A stretch of 64,000 bases of DNA, from contig NZ_JAGGDJ010000020.1 of assembly GCF_017652985.1 (NCBI RefSeq), positions 27,387 through 91,386 of the forward strand. Direction: 5' to 3'. The notes under the pieces are model-generated. The model was given only the letters and a program-made list of their open reading frames with translations. It ran no database searches and was not told where the DNA came from. Both the position numbers and the translations under genes were made by a program. Below are positions 39,772 through 49,726 of the stretch, piece by piece (the stretch's first letter is position 1; each line of letters begins with the position of its first letter). Source of the stretch: Paenibacillus artemisiicola (GTDB taxonomy: Bacteria > Bacillota > Bacilli > Paenibacillales > Paenibacillaceae).

Positions 39772-42700
39772 CTAAAACAGCGACAGCTGATTCGATTCCG
39801 GCAGGCCGCGGAAACAGCCCATGCCCGTCAGCACTTCGACGATCGTCTTCGTGGCTTTCGACTTCTGCTGGAAGTCTTCGATCGAAAGGAACTCGCCGAA
39901 GTCCCGGGCCGCCGCGATGTTGCGGGCGGCGTTCTCGCCGATGCCGCTGATGGCCCCGAACGGCGGAATGAGCGAATTGCCTTCGACGATGAAGCGCGTC
40001 GCCTCGGAGCGGTAAAGGTCGACCGGTTTGAAGGAGAAGCCCCGCGCCGTCATTTCGAGCGCCATTTCGAGCAGCGAGACGCTGTTCTTTTCTTTCGGCG
40101 TGGCGCTGAACCCTTTTTGCTCGATTTCGATGATCCGCTTCAGGATGGCTTCGTAGCCTTGGCACAGCAGGTCCAGGTCGAAGTCCTCGGCCCGGATCGA
40201 GAAGTACGTCGCGTAATAATAGATCGGATAATAGAGCTTGAAAAAGGCCGTCCGCACCGCGGATATGACGTAGGCCGCCGCATGGGCTTTCGGGAACATG
40301 TACTCGATTTTGAGGCAGGAATCAATGTACCATTGCGGGACCTTGCAATTCTTCATTTCCTCGATCCACTCCGGCGTGAGCCCCCGGCCCTTCCGCACGC
40401 TCTCGGTGATTTTGAAGGCGAGCCCCGCGTCCATGCCGGCCTTGTAGATCAGGTACAACATGATGTCGTCGCGACAGCCGATCACCGTCTTGATCGTGCA
40501 GGTCCGGTTCTTGATCAGCTCCTGCGCGTTGCCGAGCCAGACGCCCGTACCGTGGGACAGTCCCGAGATTTGCAGCAAATCCGCGAACGTCGCGGGTTTC
40601 GTCTCCTCGAGCATCTGCCGCACGAACTTCGTGCCCATCTCCGGCACGCCGTAAGTGGCGACGGACGAGCGGATCTTCTCCGGCATGACGCCGAGCGCGT
40701 CCGTGGAGCTGAACATGCTCATGACCTTCGGATCGTTCATCGGAATCGTCGTCGGATCGACGCCGGTCAAGTCCTGCAGCATGCGCATCATGGTCGGATC
40801 GTCGTGCCCGAGAATATCGAGCTTCAGCAAATTTTCCTCGAAGGCGTGGTAATCGAAATGCGTCGTCTGCCATTCGGCGTTCAAGTCGTCCGCCGGATAC
40901 TGCACGGGCGTCACGTCTTCCACGTCGATGTAGTCCGGCACGACGACGATGCCGCCGGGGTGCTGACCGGTGCTGCGTTTGACGCCGGTACAGCCGGACG
41001 CAAGCCGGGACAGCTCCGCGCCGCGCCATTTCTTGCCCTTCTCTTCTTCGTACTTCTTGGCGAAGCCGTATGCCGTCTTCTCGGCGACCGTGCCGATCGT
41101 GCCCGCGCGGTACACGGCTTTCTCGCCGAACATGATTTTGGTGAAATTATGCGCGGTCGCCTGGTATTCGCCCGAGAAGTTCAAGTCGATATCGGGCACC
41201 TTGTCGCCCTTGAAGCCGAGGAACGTCTCGAACGGAATGTCCTGCCCCTCGCCCTTCAGCGGCTTGCCGCAGTTCGGGCATAGCTTATCCGGCAGGTCGA
41301 AGCCGCTCGGATAGCTTCCGTCGAGGAACCATTCGCTGTACTTGCACGCTTCGTTCAGGCACAGATAGTGCGCCGGCAGCGGGTTAACCTCGGAGATGCC
41401 GAGAAACGTCGCGACGACGGACGAGCCGACCGAACCCCGGGAGCCGACGAGATAGCCGTCCGCGTTGGACTTCTTCACGAGCCGCTCGGAGATGAGATAG
41501 TTCGCGGAGAAGCCGGCTTTCGTGATCGGCACGAGTTCTTTCTCGAGCCGCTGGACGACGACCTCCGGGATGGGATCGCCGTAGAGCCGTTTTGCCGTCT
41601 CGTAGCATGTGGCGCGCATTTCTTCGTCCGCGCCTTCCATGATCGGCACGAACAGCTTGGACGGGAACAGATCGAATTTCTCGAACCGGCCGGCGAGCTC
41701 GTTCGTGTTTTTCACGACGACTTCGTACGCCTTCGCTTCGCCGAGGAACTTGAATTCGTCCAGCATTTCTTTGGTCGTCCGGAAATGCGCGTCCGGTTTC
41801 GTAATGTCCTTCAGCGGGCTGAAGCCGGTGATGCCGTGAATCGTAATGTCCCGGAACATTTTGTCGCGTTCCTTCAGGTAGTGCACGTTCCCGGTCGCGA
41901 TGACCGGCTTGCCCAGCCTGTCGCCGATATCGCACACGCGCCGCAAGGCCTGCTCGATTTCGGCGCGGCTCGCGACGAAGCCCTTCTCCACGAGATGCAT
42001 GTAGAACGTTACCGGCTGGACCTCCAGCACGTCGTAGTACCGCGCGGTTTCCTCGGCTTCTTCCACCGACTTGTTCAGCACGGCTTCGAAAAACTCGCCC
42101 TTCTCGCAGCCCGAAATGATGAGCAGTCCTTCGCGAAGCTCCGTCAGCTTGCTCTTCGGGATGACGGCGACGCGTTTGAAGTGTTTCGTATGGGAGATAG
42201 AAATCAGTTTGAATAAGTTCTTCTTGCCGACCGCGTTCAGCGCGTAGATGCAGCAGTGGAACGGCCGCGAGTTGGACAGGTCCAGCCCGACGTAGTCGTT
42301 TAGCATATGCAAGCCGGTTATGTTGCGGGCCGCCGCATCGCCGATGAGCCCGAACAGCACGCCGCCGAGGGCGATGGAGTCGTCGATGGCGCGGTGGGCG
42401 TTCTCGAGACTGATTTTGTATTTGTCCGCCAGCGTGCCCAGCCGGTGGTTCTTCATCGACGGATGCAGGAAGCGAGCCAGCTCCAGCGTATCGAGCACGG
42501 GATTCGTCACTTCCGGCACCCCGTAGAGCTTGCAGGCGGCCTGGATGAAGCCCATATCGAACCGCGCGTTGTGCGCCACCAGCACCGCGTCGCCGATGAA
42601 TTCGACGAACTCGCGGATTTTCGGCTCCAGCTCCGGCGCGTCCGCGACCATTTCGTTCGTAATGTTCGTCAGCTGCTGAATGTTGTACGGGATATGCTCG

Positions 42701-44079
42701 TGCGGGTTGATGAACGTCGAAAAACGATCGATTTCCTTGCCCTCCTGCATCTTGACGCCCGCGAGTTCGATGATTCGGTTGTTCACGACCGACAGACCGG
42801 TGGTCTCGATGTCGAAGACCACGTACACGGCCGCCGCCATCGGCTCCTCGCGCGCGTTCATGACCATCGGCACGGCGTCGTTGACGACGTTCGCTTCGAG
42901 CCCGTACAGCACTTGGACGTCGTTCTTTTTCCCGGCCTTCGCCGCCTCGGGGAAGCATTGCACGTTCCCGTGATCCGTAATCGCGATCGCCTTGTGCCCC
43001 CACTTGGCGGCTTGTTTGATGTAAACGTCGACCGGCGTCACCGCGTCCATCGTGCTCATGGTCGTATGAAGGTGAAACTCGACGCGCTTCTCTTCCGCTT
43101 CGTCCTTCTTCTCCTTCGGCGCGACGACCTCGTGCAGGTCGGACGGCATCATGACGAGCTCGGGCTCCATCATGAACCGGTCGTACTCCACGCGGCCGCG
43201 CGCCTTGATCCACTTGCCGTTCGCGAGCTGCTTCAGTACCTTTACGTCGTCCTTCGTCTTGGCGAACATCTTCATCGCGATGGAATCGGTGAAGTCCGTG
43301 ACGTTGAACGTGAACAGCGTGCTGCCGTTGCGCAGCTCCTTCTCCTCGAGGTTGAACACCGTGCCCTGCACGGCGATTTTCTTCTCCTCTTCGAGAATAT
43401 TCATGATCGGCACGGCTTCCTCGCGAATGTCGTAACCGACCACGAGCCGGACGTCGCCTTCATCGGCCGGCGGCGCATCCGGAATCGACGAGGTCATCAT
43501 CTGCTCGATGACGTCGCGTTCTTCCTGCTGACGTTTCTGCTCGAACGCCTCGTAAATCTCCTGCTTCGAGTCCGCGACCTTCAGCTTGACGCGAATGTCG
43601 ACCGCGAACTGATCGCGGTAAAAGCCCGCCGCCAGCTCGTCGATGCCTTTCTTTTTTGCCATTTGCAGGCCCATGTCGTCCATCATGTACAAAGTGACGA
43701 GCTCGCCGTCCGCCTCGATTCGCGCCTTGCTCATCCATCCGTTGATGGACGCGTTGCTGTGCTGCAGCCATTCCACGAAGGCCGGCCAATATTCGTGAAT
43801 CAGTTCGTCCCGCGGCACTTCTTCGCCGTAGAGGAACTGGAAGGAAACCTTCGCGATATGCGAGAATTTCCCTTGAATCGTCCTGCAAAAAACGCCAAAA
43901 GCCGGTAAAGGAACCAAGGACGTTTTGCTGATGCAAAACGTCCATTCCCGGTTACTCCGGCTTACGATCACTTTGTCTATATGCCCATCGCCAAAATGTT
44001 CATTCGCGATTTGCGGCGGCAGGTCCGCCTGCTTCATCAGCAGTTCGAACCGCTGCCGTTTTTCCCCGGTTTGGTTCAT
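39772..44079 (-). CDS. polC: DNA polymerase III alpha subunit, PolC type
   Basis: 1435-residue replicative polymerase. Order: N-terminal domains (1-220), OB-fold (about 225-320), PHP domain (from VEFHLHTTMSTMDAVTP) interrupted by the DEDD proofreading exonuclease (VVFDIETTGL, then HNARFDMGFIQ and HRAIDDSIALGG), zinc-binding cysteines (CLNEACKYSE and KLCPNCG), and the polymerase core with PDIDLNFSGEYQ. ATG 44079 has GGAGGG upstream; 56 further open codons overlap proS and are not used. Follows proS by 17 nt. Confidence 0.97.
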   Translation of the reverse strand: MNQTGEKRQRFELLMKQADLPPQIANEHFGDGHIDKVIVSRSNREWTFCISKTSLVPLPAFGVFCRTIQGKFSHIAKVSFQFLYGEEVPRDELIHEYWPAFVEWLQHSNASINGWMSKARIEADGELVTLYMMDDMGLQMAKKKGIDELAAGFYRDQFAVDIRVKLKVADSKQEIYEAFEQKRQQEERDVIEQMMTSSIPDAPPADEGDVRLVVGYDIREEAVPIMNILEEEKKIAVQGTVFNLEEKELRNGSTLFTFNVTDFTDSIAMKMFAKTKDDVKVLKQLANGKWIKARGRVEYDRFMMEPELVMMPSDLHEVVAPKEKKDEAEEKRVEFHLHTTMSTMDAVTPVDVYIKQAAKWGHKAIAITDHGNVQCFPEAAKAGKKNDVQVLYGLEANVVNDAVPMVMNAREEPMAAAVYVVFDIETTGLSVVNNRIIELAGVKMQEGKEIDRFSTFINPHEHIPYNIQQLTNITNEMVADAPELEPKIREFVEFIGDAVLVAHNARFDMGFIQAACKLYGVPEVTNPVLDTLELARFLHPSMKNHRLGTLADKYKISLENAHRAIDDSIALGGVLFGLIGDAAARNITGLHMLNDYVGLDLSNSRPFHCCIYALNAVGKKNLFKLISISHTKHFKRVAVIPKSKLTELREGLLIISGCEKGEFFEAVLNKSVEEAEETARYYDVLEVQPVTFYMHLVEKGFVASRAEIEQALRRVCDIGDRLGKPVIATGNVHYLKERDKMFRDITIHGITGFSPLKDITKPDAHFRTTKEMLDEFKFLGEAKAYEVVVKNTNELAGRFEKFDLFPSKLFVPIMEGADEEMRATCYETAKRLYGDPIPEVVVQRLEKELVPITKAGFSANYLISERLVKKSNADGYLVGSRGSVGSSVVATFLGISEVNPLPAHYLCLNEACKYSEWFLDGSYPSGFDLPDKLCPNCGKPLKGEGQDIPFETFLGFKGDKVPDIDLNFSGEYQATAHNFTKIMFGEKAVYRAGTIGTVAEKTAYGFAKKYEEEKGKKWRGAELSRLASGCTGVKRSTGQHPGGIVVVPDYIDVEDVTPVQYPADDLNAEWQTTHFDYHAFEENLLKLDILGHDDPTMMRMLQDLTGVDPTTIPMNDPKVMSMFSSTDALGVMPEKIRSSVATYGVPEMGTKFVRQMLEETKPATFADLLQISGLSHGTGVWLGNAQELIKNRTCTIKTVIGCRDDIMLYLIYKAGMDAGLAFKITESVRKGRGLTPEWIEEMKNCKVPQWYIDSCLKIEYMFPKAHAAAYVISAVRTAFFKLYYPIYYYATYFSIRAEDFDLDLLCQGYEAILKRIIEIEQKGFSATPKEKNSVSLLEMALEMTARGFSFKPVDLYRSEATRFIVEGNSLIPPFGAISGIGENAARNIAAARDFGEFLSIEDFQQKSKATKTIVEVLTGMGCFRGLPESNQLSLF

Positions 44080-44096
44080 ATTGCCCTCCCCCAAAA

Positions 44097-45545
44097 TCAA
44101 TAGGCCCGAGCAAATACGACGGAATGCTCCGCCTTCTCTCCGCATACCAGACAGGTCGACTTCCGCTCCGCCGGCTCGAACGGAATGTTCCGGCTCGTGG
44201 CGCCCGTCTCTTCCTTCACTTGCCGTTCGCACGCTTCGGATCCGCACCAGCCTGCGAGCACGAAGCCGCGCTGCTCTTCGAATAAGGCCTTCATCTCGTC
44301 GAGCGTATCGACCGAATACGAATGCTCCGCCCGGAATTGCTTCGCGCGTTCAAACATATCACGGTGGATGTCCGCGAGCATACGTTCAATTTCTTCCTTC
44401 AAGCTGCTTTGCTGCACGATCCGCTTCTCGCCGGAGATGCGGGAGACGAGCACGACTTGTCCGTTCTCCATGTCGCGCGGACCGAGCTCCAGTCGGACCG
44501 GCACGCCGCGCATCTCGTATTCGTTGAATTTCCAGCCCGGGCTCATGTCCGTCCGGTCGTCGACTTTGACGCGGATGCCGGCGCGCTTCAGCTCGGCGTA
44601 GAGCTCGTCCACGCGCGCAACCACTTGCTCCCGGGTTTTCGGCGGTCCGATCGGAATCATGACGACCTGCGTCGGCGCGACTTTCGGCGGCAGCACGAGG
44701 CCGCGGTCGTCGCCGTGCACCATGATCATGGCGCCCATCAGACGGGTCGATACGCCCCACGAGGTCGTATGTACGAACTGCTGCGTGTTCTCGCGGTCCA
44801 AGTACTTGATATCGAACGCCACCGCGAACTTGTTGCCCAGGTAGTGCGACGTGCCCGCTTGCACGGCGCGTCCGTCCTTCATCATCGCCTCGATCGAATA
44901 CGTGTCGACCGCGCCGGCGAAGCGCTCGGACGGCGTCTTTTGGCCCATGATGACCGGGATCGCCAAGAAGTTCTCGCAGAAGTCGCGGTAAATTTCGAGC
45001 ATCCGGTTCGTTTCCTCGCGCGCTTCCGATTCCAGCTCGTGCGCCGTATGCCCTTCCTGCCAGAGGAATTCCGTCGTGCGCAGGAACGGCAGCGTCCGCT
45101 TCTCCCAACGGACGACGTTCGCCCATTGATTGATCAGAACCGGCAGGTCGCGGTAGGATTGAATCCATTTCGAATACATGTGGCCGATGATCGTTTCCGA
45201 CGTCGGACGGATCGCGAGCCGTTCCTCGAGCTTCTCGCCGCCCGCCTCGGTAACCCACGGCAGCTCCGGATTGAAGCCCTCGACGTGCTCCTTCTCTTTC
45301 AAGAAGAAGCTTTCCGGGATGAACATCGGGAAGTACGCGTTGCGGTGGCCCGTTTCCTTGAAGCGGCGGTCCAGCTCGTCGCGCATATGCTCCCAAATTT
45401 CGAATCCTTCCGGCCGGAACACGATGCAGCCGCGGACCGGCGAATAATCCATGAGCTCCGCTTTCTTGATGACATCGATGTACCAGCGCGAAAAGTCCTC
45501 GCTCTGCGGCGTAATTTCCGTTACGAATTGTTTATCCTTCGACAT
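44097..45545 (-). CDS. proS: Prolyl-tRNA synthetase, short archaeal/eukaryal-like type
   Basis: 482-residue class II synthetase. Catalytic motifs: FPMFIPESFF, RPTSETIIGHMYSKW, the motif-2 segment RTTEFLWQEGHTAHE, and HGDDRGLVLPPKVAPTQVV leading into the anticodon-binding domain. A C-terminal extension has paired cysteines (GWCGSEACE and CLVCGEKAEHS). The bacterial-type enzyme is about 565 residues with an editing domain between motifs 2 and 3; here only about 150 residues separate them, so cis-editing of Ala-tRNA(Pro) is absent. The position (rseP-proS-polC) is the same as in B. subtilis, where the long type is encoded. Confidence 0.94.
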   Translation of the reverse strand: MSKDKQFVTEITPQSEDFSRWYIDVIKKAELMDYSPVRGCIVFRPEGFEIWEHMRDELDRRFKETGHRNAYFPMFIPESFFLKEKEHVEGFNPELPWVTEAGGEKLEERLAIRPTSETIIGHMYSKWIQSYRDLPVLINQWANVVRWEKRTLPFLRTTEFLWQEGHTAHELESEAREETNRMLEIYRDFCENFLAIPVIMGQKTPSERFAGAVDTYSIEAMMKDGRAVQAGTSHYLGNKFAVAFDIKYLDRENTQQFVHTTSWGVSTRLMGAMIMVHGDDRGLVLPPKVAPTQVVMIPIGPPKTREQVVARVDELYAELKRAGIRVKVDDRTDMSPGWKFNEYEMRGVPVRLELGPRDMENGQVVLVSRISGEKRIVQQSSLKEEIERMLADIHRDMFERAKQFRAEHSYSVDTLDEMKALFEEQRGFVLAGWCGSEACERQVKEETGATSRNIPFEPAERKSTCLVCGEKAEHSVVFARAY

Positions 45546-45551
45546 GACCGA

Positions 45552-46829
45552 CTAGTGCTCCCCTCTTACCAAGCGCAAAATATCATTATACGTGACGGCC
45601 AGCATCAGCAGCATGAGCATCGCGAAGCCGATGAAATGGACCATGCTCTCGCGGTTCGGATCGACCGGTCGTCCGCGAACCGCCTCCAGGCCGAGGAAGA
45701 GCAAACGGCTTCCGTCGAGCGCCGGGATCGGCAGCAGGTTGAATATCCCCAAATACAAACTCAAAATAGCCACCCACGACGTCAGCTGGGTAATCCCCTG
45801 CGAGGCGATTTGACTCGTTACCTGGGCCGTCCGGACGGGACCGCCGAGATCGTCGAGCTTGAAATTGCCGATGATCAAGTTTTTGAAGCCTTCAAAAATC
45901 ATGATCGTCATGTTCTTCATCGCTTGACCCGCGTACTTGAACGTCTCGCCGAACTTGACCGAGCGCGAAGGAACCGCGGCGGTGATCCCGAGCTTGCCGG
46001 CGCCGGTGTCGTCGGGCTTCGGCGTGATTTTGGACGTGATCGTCTTGCCCTCGCGAACGACGGTGAAAGTCAAAGGCACGTTGGGCGATTTGCTGATCAA
46101 ATCGATCATTTTCTCGGAATCGGCCCCGATCTTGACGCCGTTGACGGAATCGATGACGTCGCCGACCTTGATGTCGGCCTTGGACGCCGGCATGCCGGCC
46201 ACGACGTCGCCGATCAACAGCCGGTCGGGATTCTCCATCGGCACGCCCGCCATCTGGAAGTAAACGCCGAACAGCACGAAAGCCAGGACAAAGTTCATGA
46301 CGGGTCCCGCAACGATCGCAAGCGCGCGCTGGCCGACGGTCTTGCTGCCGTATTGGCGGTCGAGCGGCGCGATCTGCGTCTCCTTGCCTTTCGCGATCAT
46401 GAGCGCTTGCGGGTGGATGTCGAACGACTCCGTCACCCCGTCCGCGTTGAGCGCCAGCTTCAGCTTGTTCTCGATATCGATCGATTCGACTTCGCCGCGC
46501 ACGACGTTCGTGCGGTCGTCGAGCCGGTCCAAATAAATACGGGACACCTTGCCGTCCTTGACGCGAACGGCGATGGTCTGTCCCGGCTGAATCTCGATCA
46601 GTTCCGGATCTTCCCCGGCCATGCGGACGAATCCGCCCGCCGGCACGAGACGCAGCGTGTAGCGCGTCTCGCCGCGCTTGATGGAAAACAGCTTCGGCCC
46701 GAAGCCGATCGCGAACTCCCTTACCAATATCCCCGCGCGCTTCGCAAAGTAAAAGTGACCCCATTCGTGTATGGTCACGATGACGAAGAAGACCATTACC
46801 GTCAAAAAGACGACTTGTATCGTGTGCAT
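45552..46829 (-). CDS. rseP: RIP metalloprotease RseP (site-2 protease)
   Basis: 425-residue intramembrane zinc protease. HEWGH (about 21-25) in the first membrane helix is the metal site; IAIGFGP-like REFAIGFGPKLFSIKRG follows; a PDZ domain (about 195-275) precedes the NLLPIPALDGSRL motif that supplies the third metal ligand near residue 365. The first extracytoplasmic loop is long (about 60-160). It cleaves anti-sigma factors and signal-peptide remnants. AGGAGG precedes the ATG. Confidence 0.94.
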   Translation of the reverse strand: MHTIQVVFLTVMVFFVIVTIHEWGHFYFAKRAGILVREFAIGFGPKLFSIKRGETRYTLRLVPAGGFVRMAGEDPELIEIQPGQTIAVRVKDGKVSRIYLDRLDDRTNVVRGEVESIDIENKLKLALNADGVTESFDIHPQALMIAKGKETQIAPLDRQYGSKTVGQRALAIVAGPVMNFVLAFVLFGVYFQMAGVPMENPDRLLIGDVVAGMPASKADIKVGDVIDSVNGVKIGADSEKMIDLISKSPNVPLTFTVVREGKTITSKITPKPDDTGAGKLGITAAVPSRSVKFGETFKYAGQAMKNMTIMIFEGFKNLIIGNFKLDDLGGPVRTAQVTSQIASQGITQLTSWVAILSLYLGIFNLLPIPALDGSRLLFLGLEAVRGRPVDPNRESMVHFIGFAMLMLLMLAVTYNDILRLVRGEH

Positions 46830-46907
46830 CGCTCTCGAGCCTCCTGTTCGTAACGGCCTGTACTTAGATTATCATTATTCTCCCGTTCGATACAAGAGAA
46901 CCCCCCG

Positions 46908-48047
46908 TCAGATGCTTGCCGCCGTCCGGCGAGCCCAGGCATCGACTTCGGCGATCGCCGTTACATCGGGAACCTCGACGATCTCGTGCCGATCCAGCAC
47001 GGACGCGATGACGTCTTCGATTTGCAAAAAGGTGATTTCGCCGTTCAGGAACCGGGCTACGGCCGTTTCGTTGGCCGCGTTGAATACCGTCGGAACCGAC
47101 TTCCCGGCCCGGCCGCTCTCGTACGCGAAGCGCAGGCACGGATAACGATCGTAGTCCATGGTCCGGAAGTGCAATGCGGACAGCTTCGCGAGATCCAGCG
47201 GCTCCGCGGGCGATACCCGGCGCTCCGGATACGTCAGCGCGTACTGAATCGGCACCCGCATGTCCGGAAGCCCAAGCTGCGCGACGACGCTGCGATCGAC
47301 GAACTCGACGTACGAATGGATGATGCTCTCCGGATGGATCAGCACCTCGATGCGGTCGTACGGCAAGCCGAACAGCCAGTGCGCTTCGATGACCTCCAGC
47401 CCTTTATTGGCCATCGTGGCCGAATCGATCGTCACTTTCGCCCCCATCGACCAGTTAGGGTGGTTGAGCGCCTCCGCGACGGTGACCCCGTGAAGCTCCT
47501 CGCGGGTCCGATCCCGGAACGAACCGCCCGATGCGGTCAGCGTGATGAGCTGGATATCTTGGCGCCGTTCGCCGTTCAGGCATTGGAAAATCGCCGAATG
47601 CTCGCTATCCACCGGCAATATCGCCACGCCCCGTTCCGCCGCACGGCGCATGACCAAGTGGCCCGCCGTCACGAGCGTTTCCTTATTGGCGAGCGCGATC
47701 GACTTGCCCGCGTCGATGGCGGCCAGCGTCGCCGGCAGCCCGCGGCTGCCCACGATCGCCGTCATGACCGTATCGGCGTCCGTCTCGGCCGCGATCTGGA
47801 CCAAGCCTTCGTCGCCGAACACCGCCTTCGTGCCGGCCGGCAGGTGCGGTCTGGCTTCGTCCGCCAGCGCTTTGGACGACAGGCATACGGTCTTCGGACG
47901 GAACTGCCGCGCTTGCCGCACCAGCAAATCCACGTTGCTGCCCGCCGCTAGCCCTTCGATCCGGTAGCGGTCCGGTTCGCGTCCGACGATGTCCAGCGTT
48001 TGGGTCCCGATCGAGCCCGTCGAGCCGAGAATCGTTAGTTTCTTCAA
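46908..48047 (-). CDS. dxr: 1-deoxy-D-xylulose-5-phosphate reductoisomerase
   Basis: 379-residue NADPH enzyme, second step of the MEP isoprenoid pathway. Cofactor motif LGSTGSIGTQTLDIV at the N terminus; metal/substrate residues in LPVDSEHSAIFQ and ASGGSFRDR, SMGAKVTIDSATMANKGLEVIEAHWLF, and HPESIIHSYVEF. TTG start at 48047 with GGAGG 8 nt upstream. It supplies isoprenoid precursors to UppS, encoded two genes earlier. Confidence 0.96.
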   Translation of the reverse strand: MKKLTILGSTGSIGTQTLDIVGREPDRYRIEGLAAGSNVDLLVRQARQFRPKTVCLSSKALADEARPHLPAGTKAVFGDEGLVQIAAETDADTVMTAIVGSRGLPATLAAIDAGKSIALANKETLVTAGHLVMRRAAERGVAILPVDSEHSAIFQCLNGERRQDIQLITLTASGGSFRDRTREELHGVTVAEALNHPNWSMGAKVTIDSATMANKGLEVIEAHWLFGLPYDRIEVLIHPESIIHSYVEFVDRSVVAQLGLPDMRVPIQYALTYPERRVSPAEPLDLAKLSALHFRTMDYDRYPCLRFAYESGRAGKSVPTVFNAANETAVARFLNGEITFLQIEDVIASVLDRHEIVEVPDVTAIAEVDAWARRTAASI

Positions 48048-48069
48048 TCTATTGGCCTCCCCGAGCGCC

Positions 48070-48864
48070 TTACAACGGCAGCAAATTCGTCATGATGAGC
48101 AGCGGAAACACGATCAGCCAGCTGTCGCAGCGGTCGAGCACGCCGCCGTGCCCCGGCAGCAGCGTGCCCGAATCCTTGATGCCGCGCACCCGTTTGTACG
48201 CGGATTGGATCAAGTCGCCGAGCTGTCCGGCCACGGCCGCCACCAGTCCGATCATGATCGCGCGGCCGATGCCGATCTCGTCCGGATACATCCACGCGAA
48301 CACCAAGGCGATCAGCAAGGCAAGCACGACGCCGCCGAGCGACCCTTCGATCGTTTTGTTCGGGCTGATCGCCGGCCACAGCTTGTTTTTGCCGATCGCT
48401 TTGCCCGTGAAATACGCGCCGGCGTCCGACGCCCATATGGCGAAAAACGCCATGATCGTCGTCATGAGTCCGTGCGATTCGCCGCCGCGGACCTCGTACA
48501 TCGCATGAAAGCCGTATCCGATGTAGAGCGCGCCGAGCAGCATGAGCGCCGCTCCGTCGATCGTCACTTCGTTCTTGGTCAGCACGGTCACGCTGAGCAA
48601 AATAAACATCAACATCCAAATCATATGTAAGGCTGCCGGCTGATGCAGGCCGAAGTCGTCCCACGGCAAGAAAAGCAGCAGCGTACCTGCCATCGCGAGC
48701 CAGGCCAGCGGATGCTTCATCGACACGCCGTTCATCCGGATGTACTCCATCATCCCGACGATCGTCAGAAAAAGTAGAAGTGCAAAGAAATACCATCCGC
48801 CCAGCACGGTCAGTACCACAAACACGGCGCCGGCAAGCACGCCCGAAATAATGCGTTGTTTCAC
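48070..48864 (-). CDS. cdsA: Phosphatidate cytidylyltransferase
   Basis: 264-residue polytopic membrane enzyme making CDP-diacylglycerol. It has six to eight hydrophobic segments and the CDS signature near the C terminus (SAYKRVRGIKDSGTLLPGHGGVLDRCDS), preceded by ISPNKTIEGSLGG. GTG start at 48864. It feeds PgsA, encoded elsewhere in this window. Adjacent to uppS (27 nt). Confidence 0.95.
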   Translation of the reverse strand: MKQRIISGVLAGAVFVVLTVLGGWYFFALLLFLTIVGMMEYIRMNGVSMKHPLAWLAMAGTLLLFLPWDDFGLHQPAALHMIWMLMFILLSVTVLTKNEVTIDGAALMLLGALYIGYGFHAMYEVRGGESHGLMTTIMAFFAIWASDAGAYFTGKAIGKNKLWPAISPNKTIEGSLGGVVLALLIALVFAWMYPDEIGIGRAIMIGLVAAVAGQLGDLIQSAYKRVRGIKDSGTLLPGHGGVLDRCDSWLIVFPLLIMTNLLPL

Positions 48865-48891
48865 GCGTATGACACTCTCCAGTCCAGCTCG

Positions 48892-49656
48892 TTACAATCC
48901 GCCGTATCGGCGGGCCCTTCGTTGGTATTCGCGGACCGCCTCATAGAAGTGTTGATCCGAAAACTCGGGCCAGTAGACGTCCGTAAACCACATTTCGCTG
49001 TAAGCGAGCTGCCAAAGCATGAAATTGCTGAGGCGCAGTTCGCCGCTCGTGCGAATGAGCAAATCCGGATCCGGAAGGCCCGTCGACAACAGGCGGCTTT
49101 CCACATCCGGCACGTCGATTTCGTCCGGGTCCAGCTTGCCGTCCCGGATATCGCGGCCGATGCTTTTCATGGCCTCGATCATTTCTTTCCGGCTGCCGTA
49201 GTTCAGCGCGAACGTCAGGACGAGACCGGTATTACCCGACGTCAGGGCGACGGCGTCCTCGACGGCTTTCAGGGTGTGGGAGGGCAAATCCTCTTTGTAG
49301 CCCATGATGCGGATCCGCACGTTCTTCTCCATGAGATCCTTGATCTCCATGGCGAGGAACTCCTGGGGCAGCTTCATCAGAAATTCGACTTCCGCCTTCG
49401 GCCGCTTCCAGTTTTCCGTCGAAAACGCATAAAGCGTTAAATATTTGACGCCTACCCGATCCGCGGCCATCGTGATCCGCTTGACCGCTTTCATCCCGGA
49501 ATGGTGGCCGGCCATGCGCGGCAGGCCGCGGCGCTTCGCCCACCTGCCGTTGCCGTCCATGATGATCGCGATATGCTGCGGGATGTTATCCGATTCCAAC
49601 GTCTGCAGCGGCGCCGCGGACGTTTTGCCAAACAAGGCCTTCAATCGCTGTAACAT
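48892..49656 (-). CDS. uppS: Isoprenyl (undecaprenyl diphosphate) synthase
   Basis: 254-residue cis-prenyltransferase that makes the C55 lipid carrier for the cell wall. Catalytic Asp in IAIIMDGNGRWAKRRGLPRMAGH; ALNYGSRKEMIEA and the C-terminal RTSGELRLSNFMLWQLAYSE and WPEF motifs are complete. GGGAGGAC precedes the ATG. Confidence 0.96.
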   Translation of the reverse strand: MLQRLKALFGKTSAAPLQTLESDNIPQHIAIIMDGNGRWAKRRGLPRMAGHHSGMKAVKRITMAADRVGVKYLTLYAFSTENWKRPKAEVEFLMKLPQEFLAMEIKDLMEKNVRIRIMGYKEDLPSHTLKAVEDAVALTSGNTGLVLTFALNYGSRKEMIEAMKSIGRDIRDGKLDPDEIDVPDVESRLLSTGLPDPDLLIRTSGELRLSNFMLWQLAYSEMWFTDVYWPEFSDQHFYEAVREYQRRARRYGGL

Positions 49657-49690
49657 GCTCGTCCTCCCGCCGCTAGCGTCGATTTATGCA

Positions 49691-49713
49691 ACAAACCCCA
49701 CCATTCGGAGGGG
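49691..49713 (-). terminator. Weak terminator-like hairpin after frr
   Basis: CCCC-T-CC/GG-T-GGGG stem (one mismatch), GAAT loop, followed by TTTGTTG. Confidence 0.4.
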
Positions 49714-49726
49714 CCGGTACGCATTA

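Noticed and set aside
44322..46853. Plus-strand open frame of 843 codons opposite proS and rseP
   Set aside because: Spans two well-identified genes on the other strand and has Arg/His/Asp-rich antisense composition.
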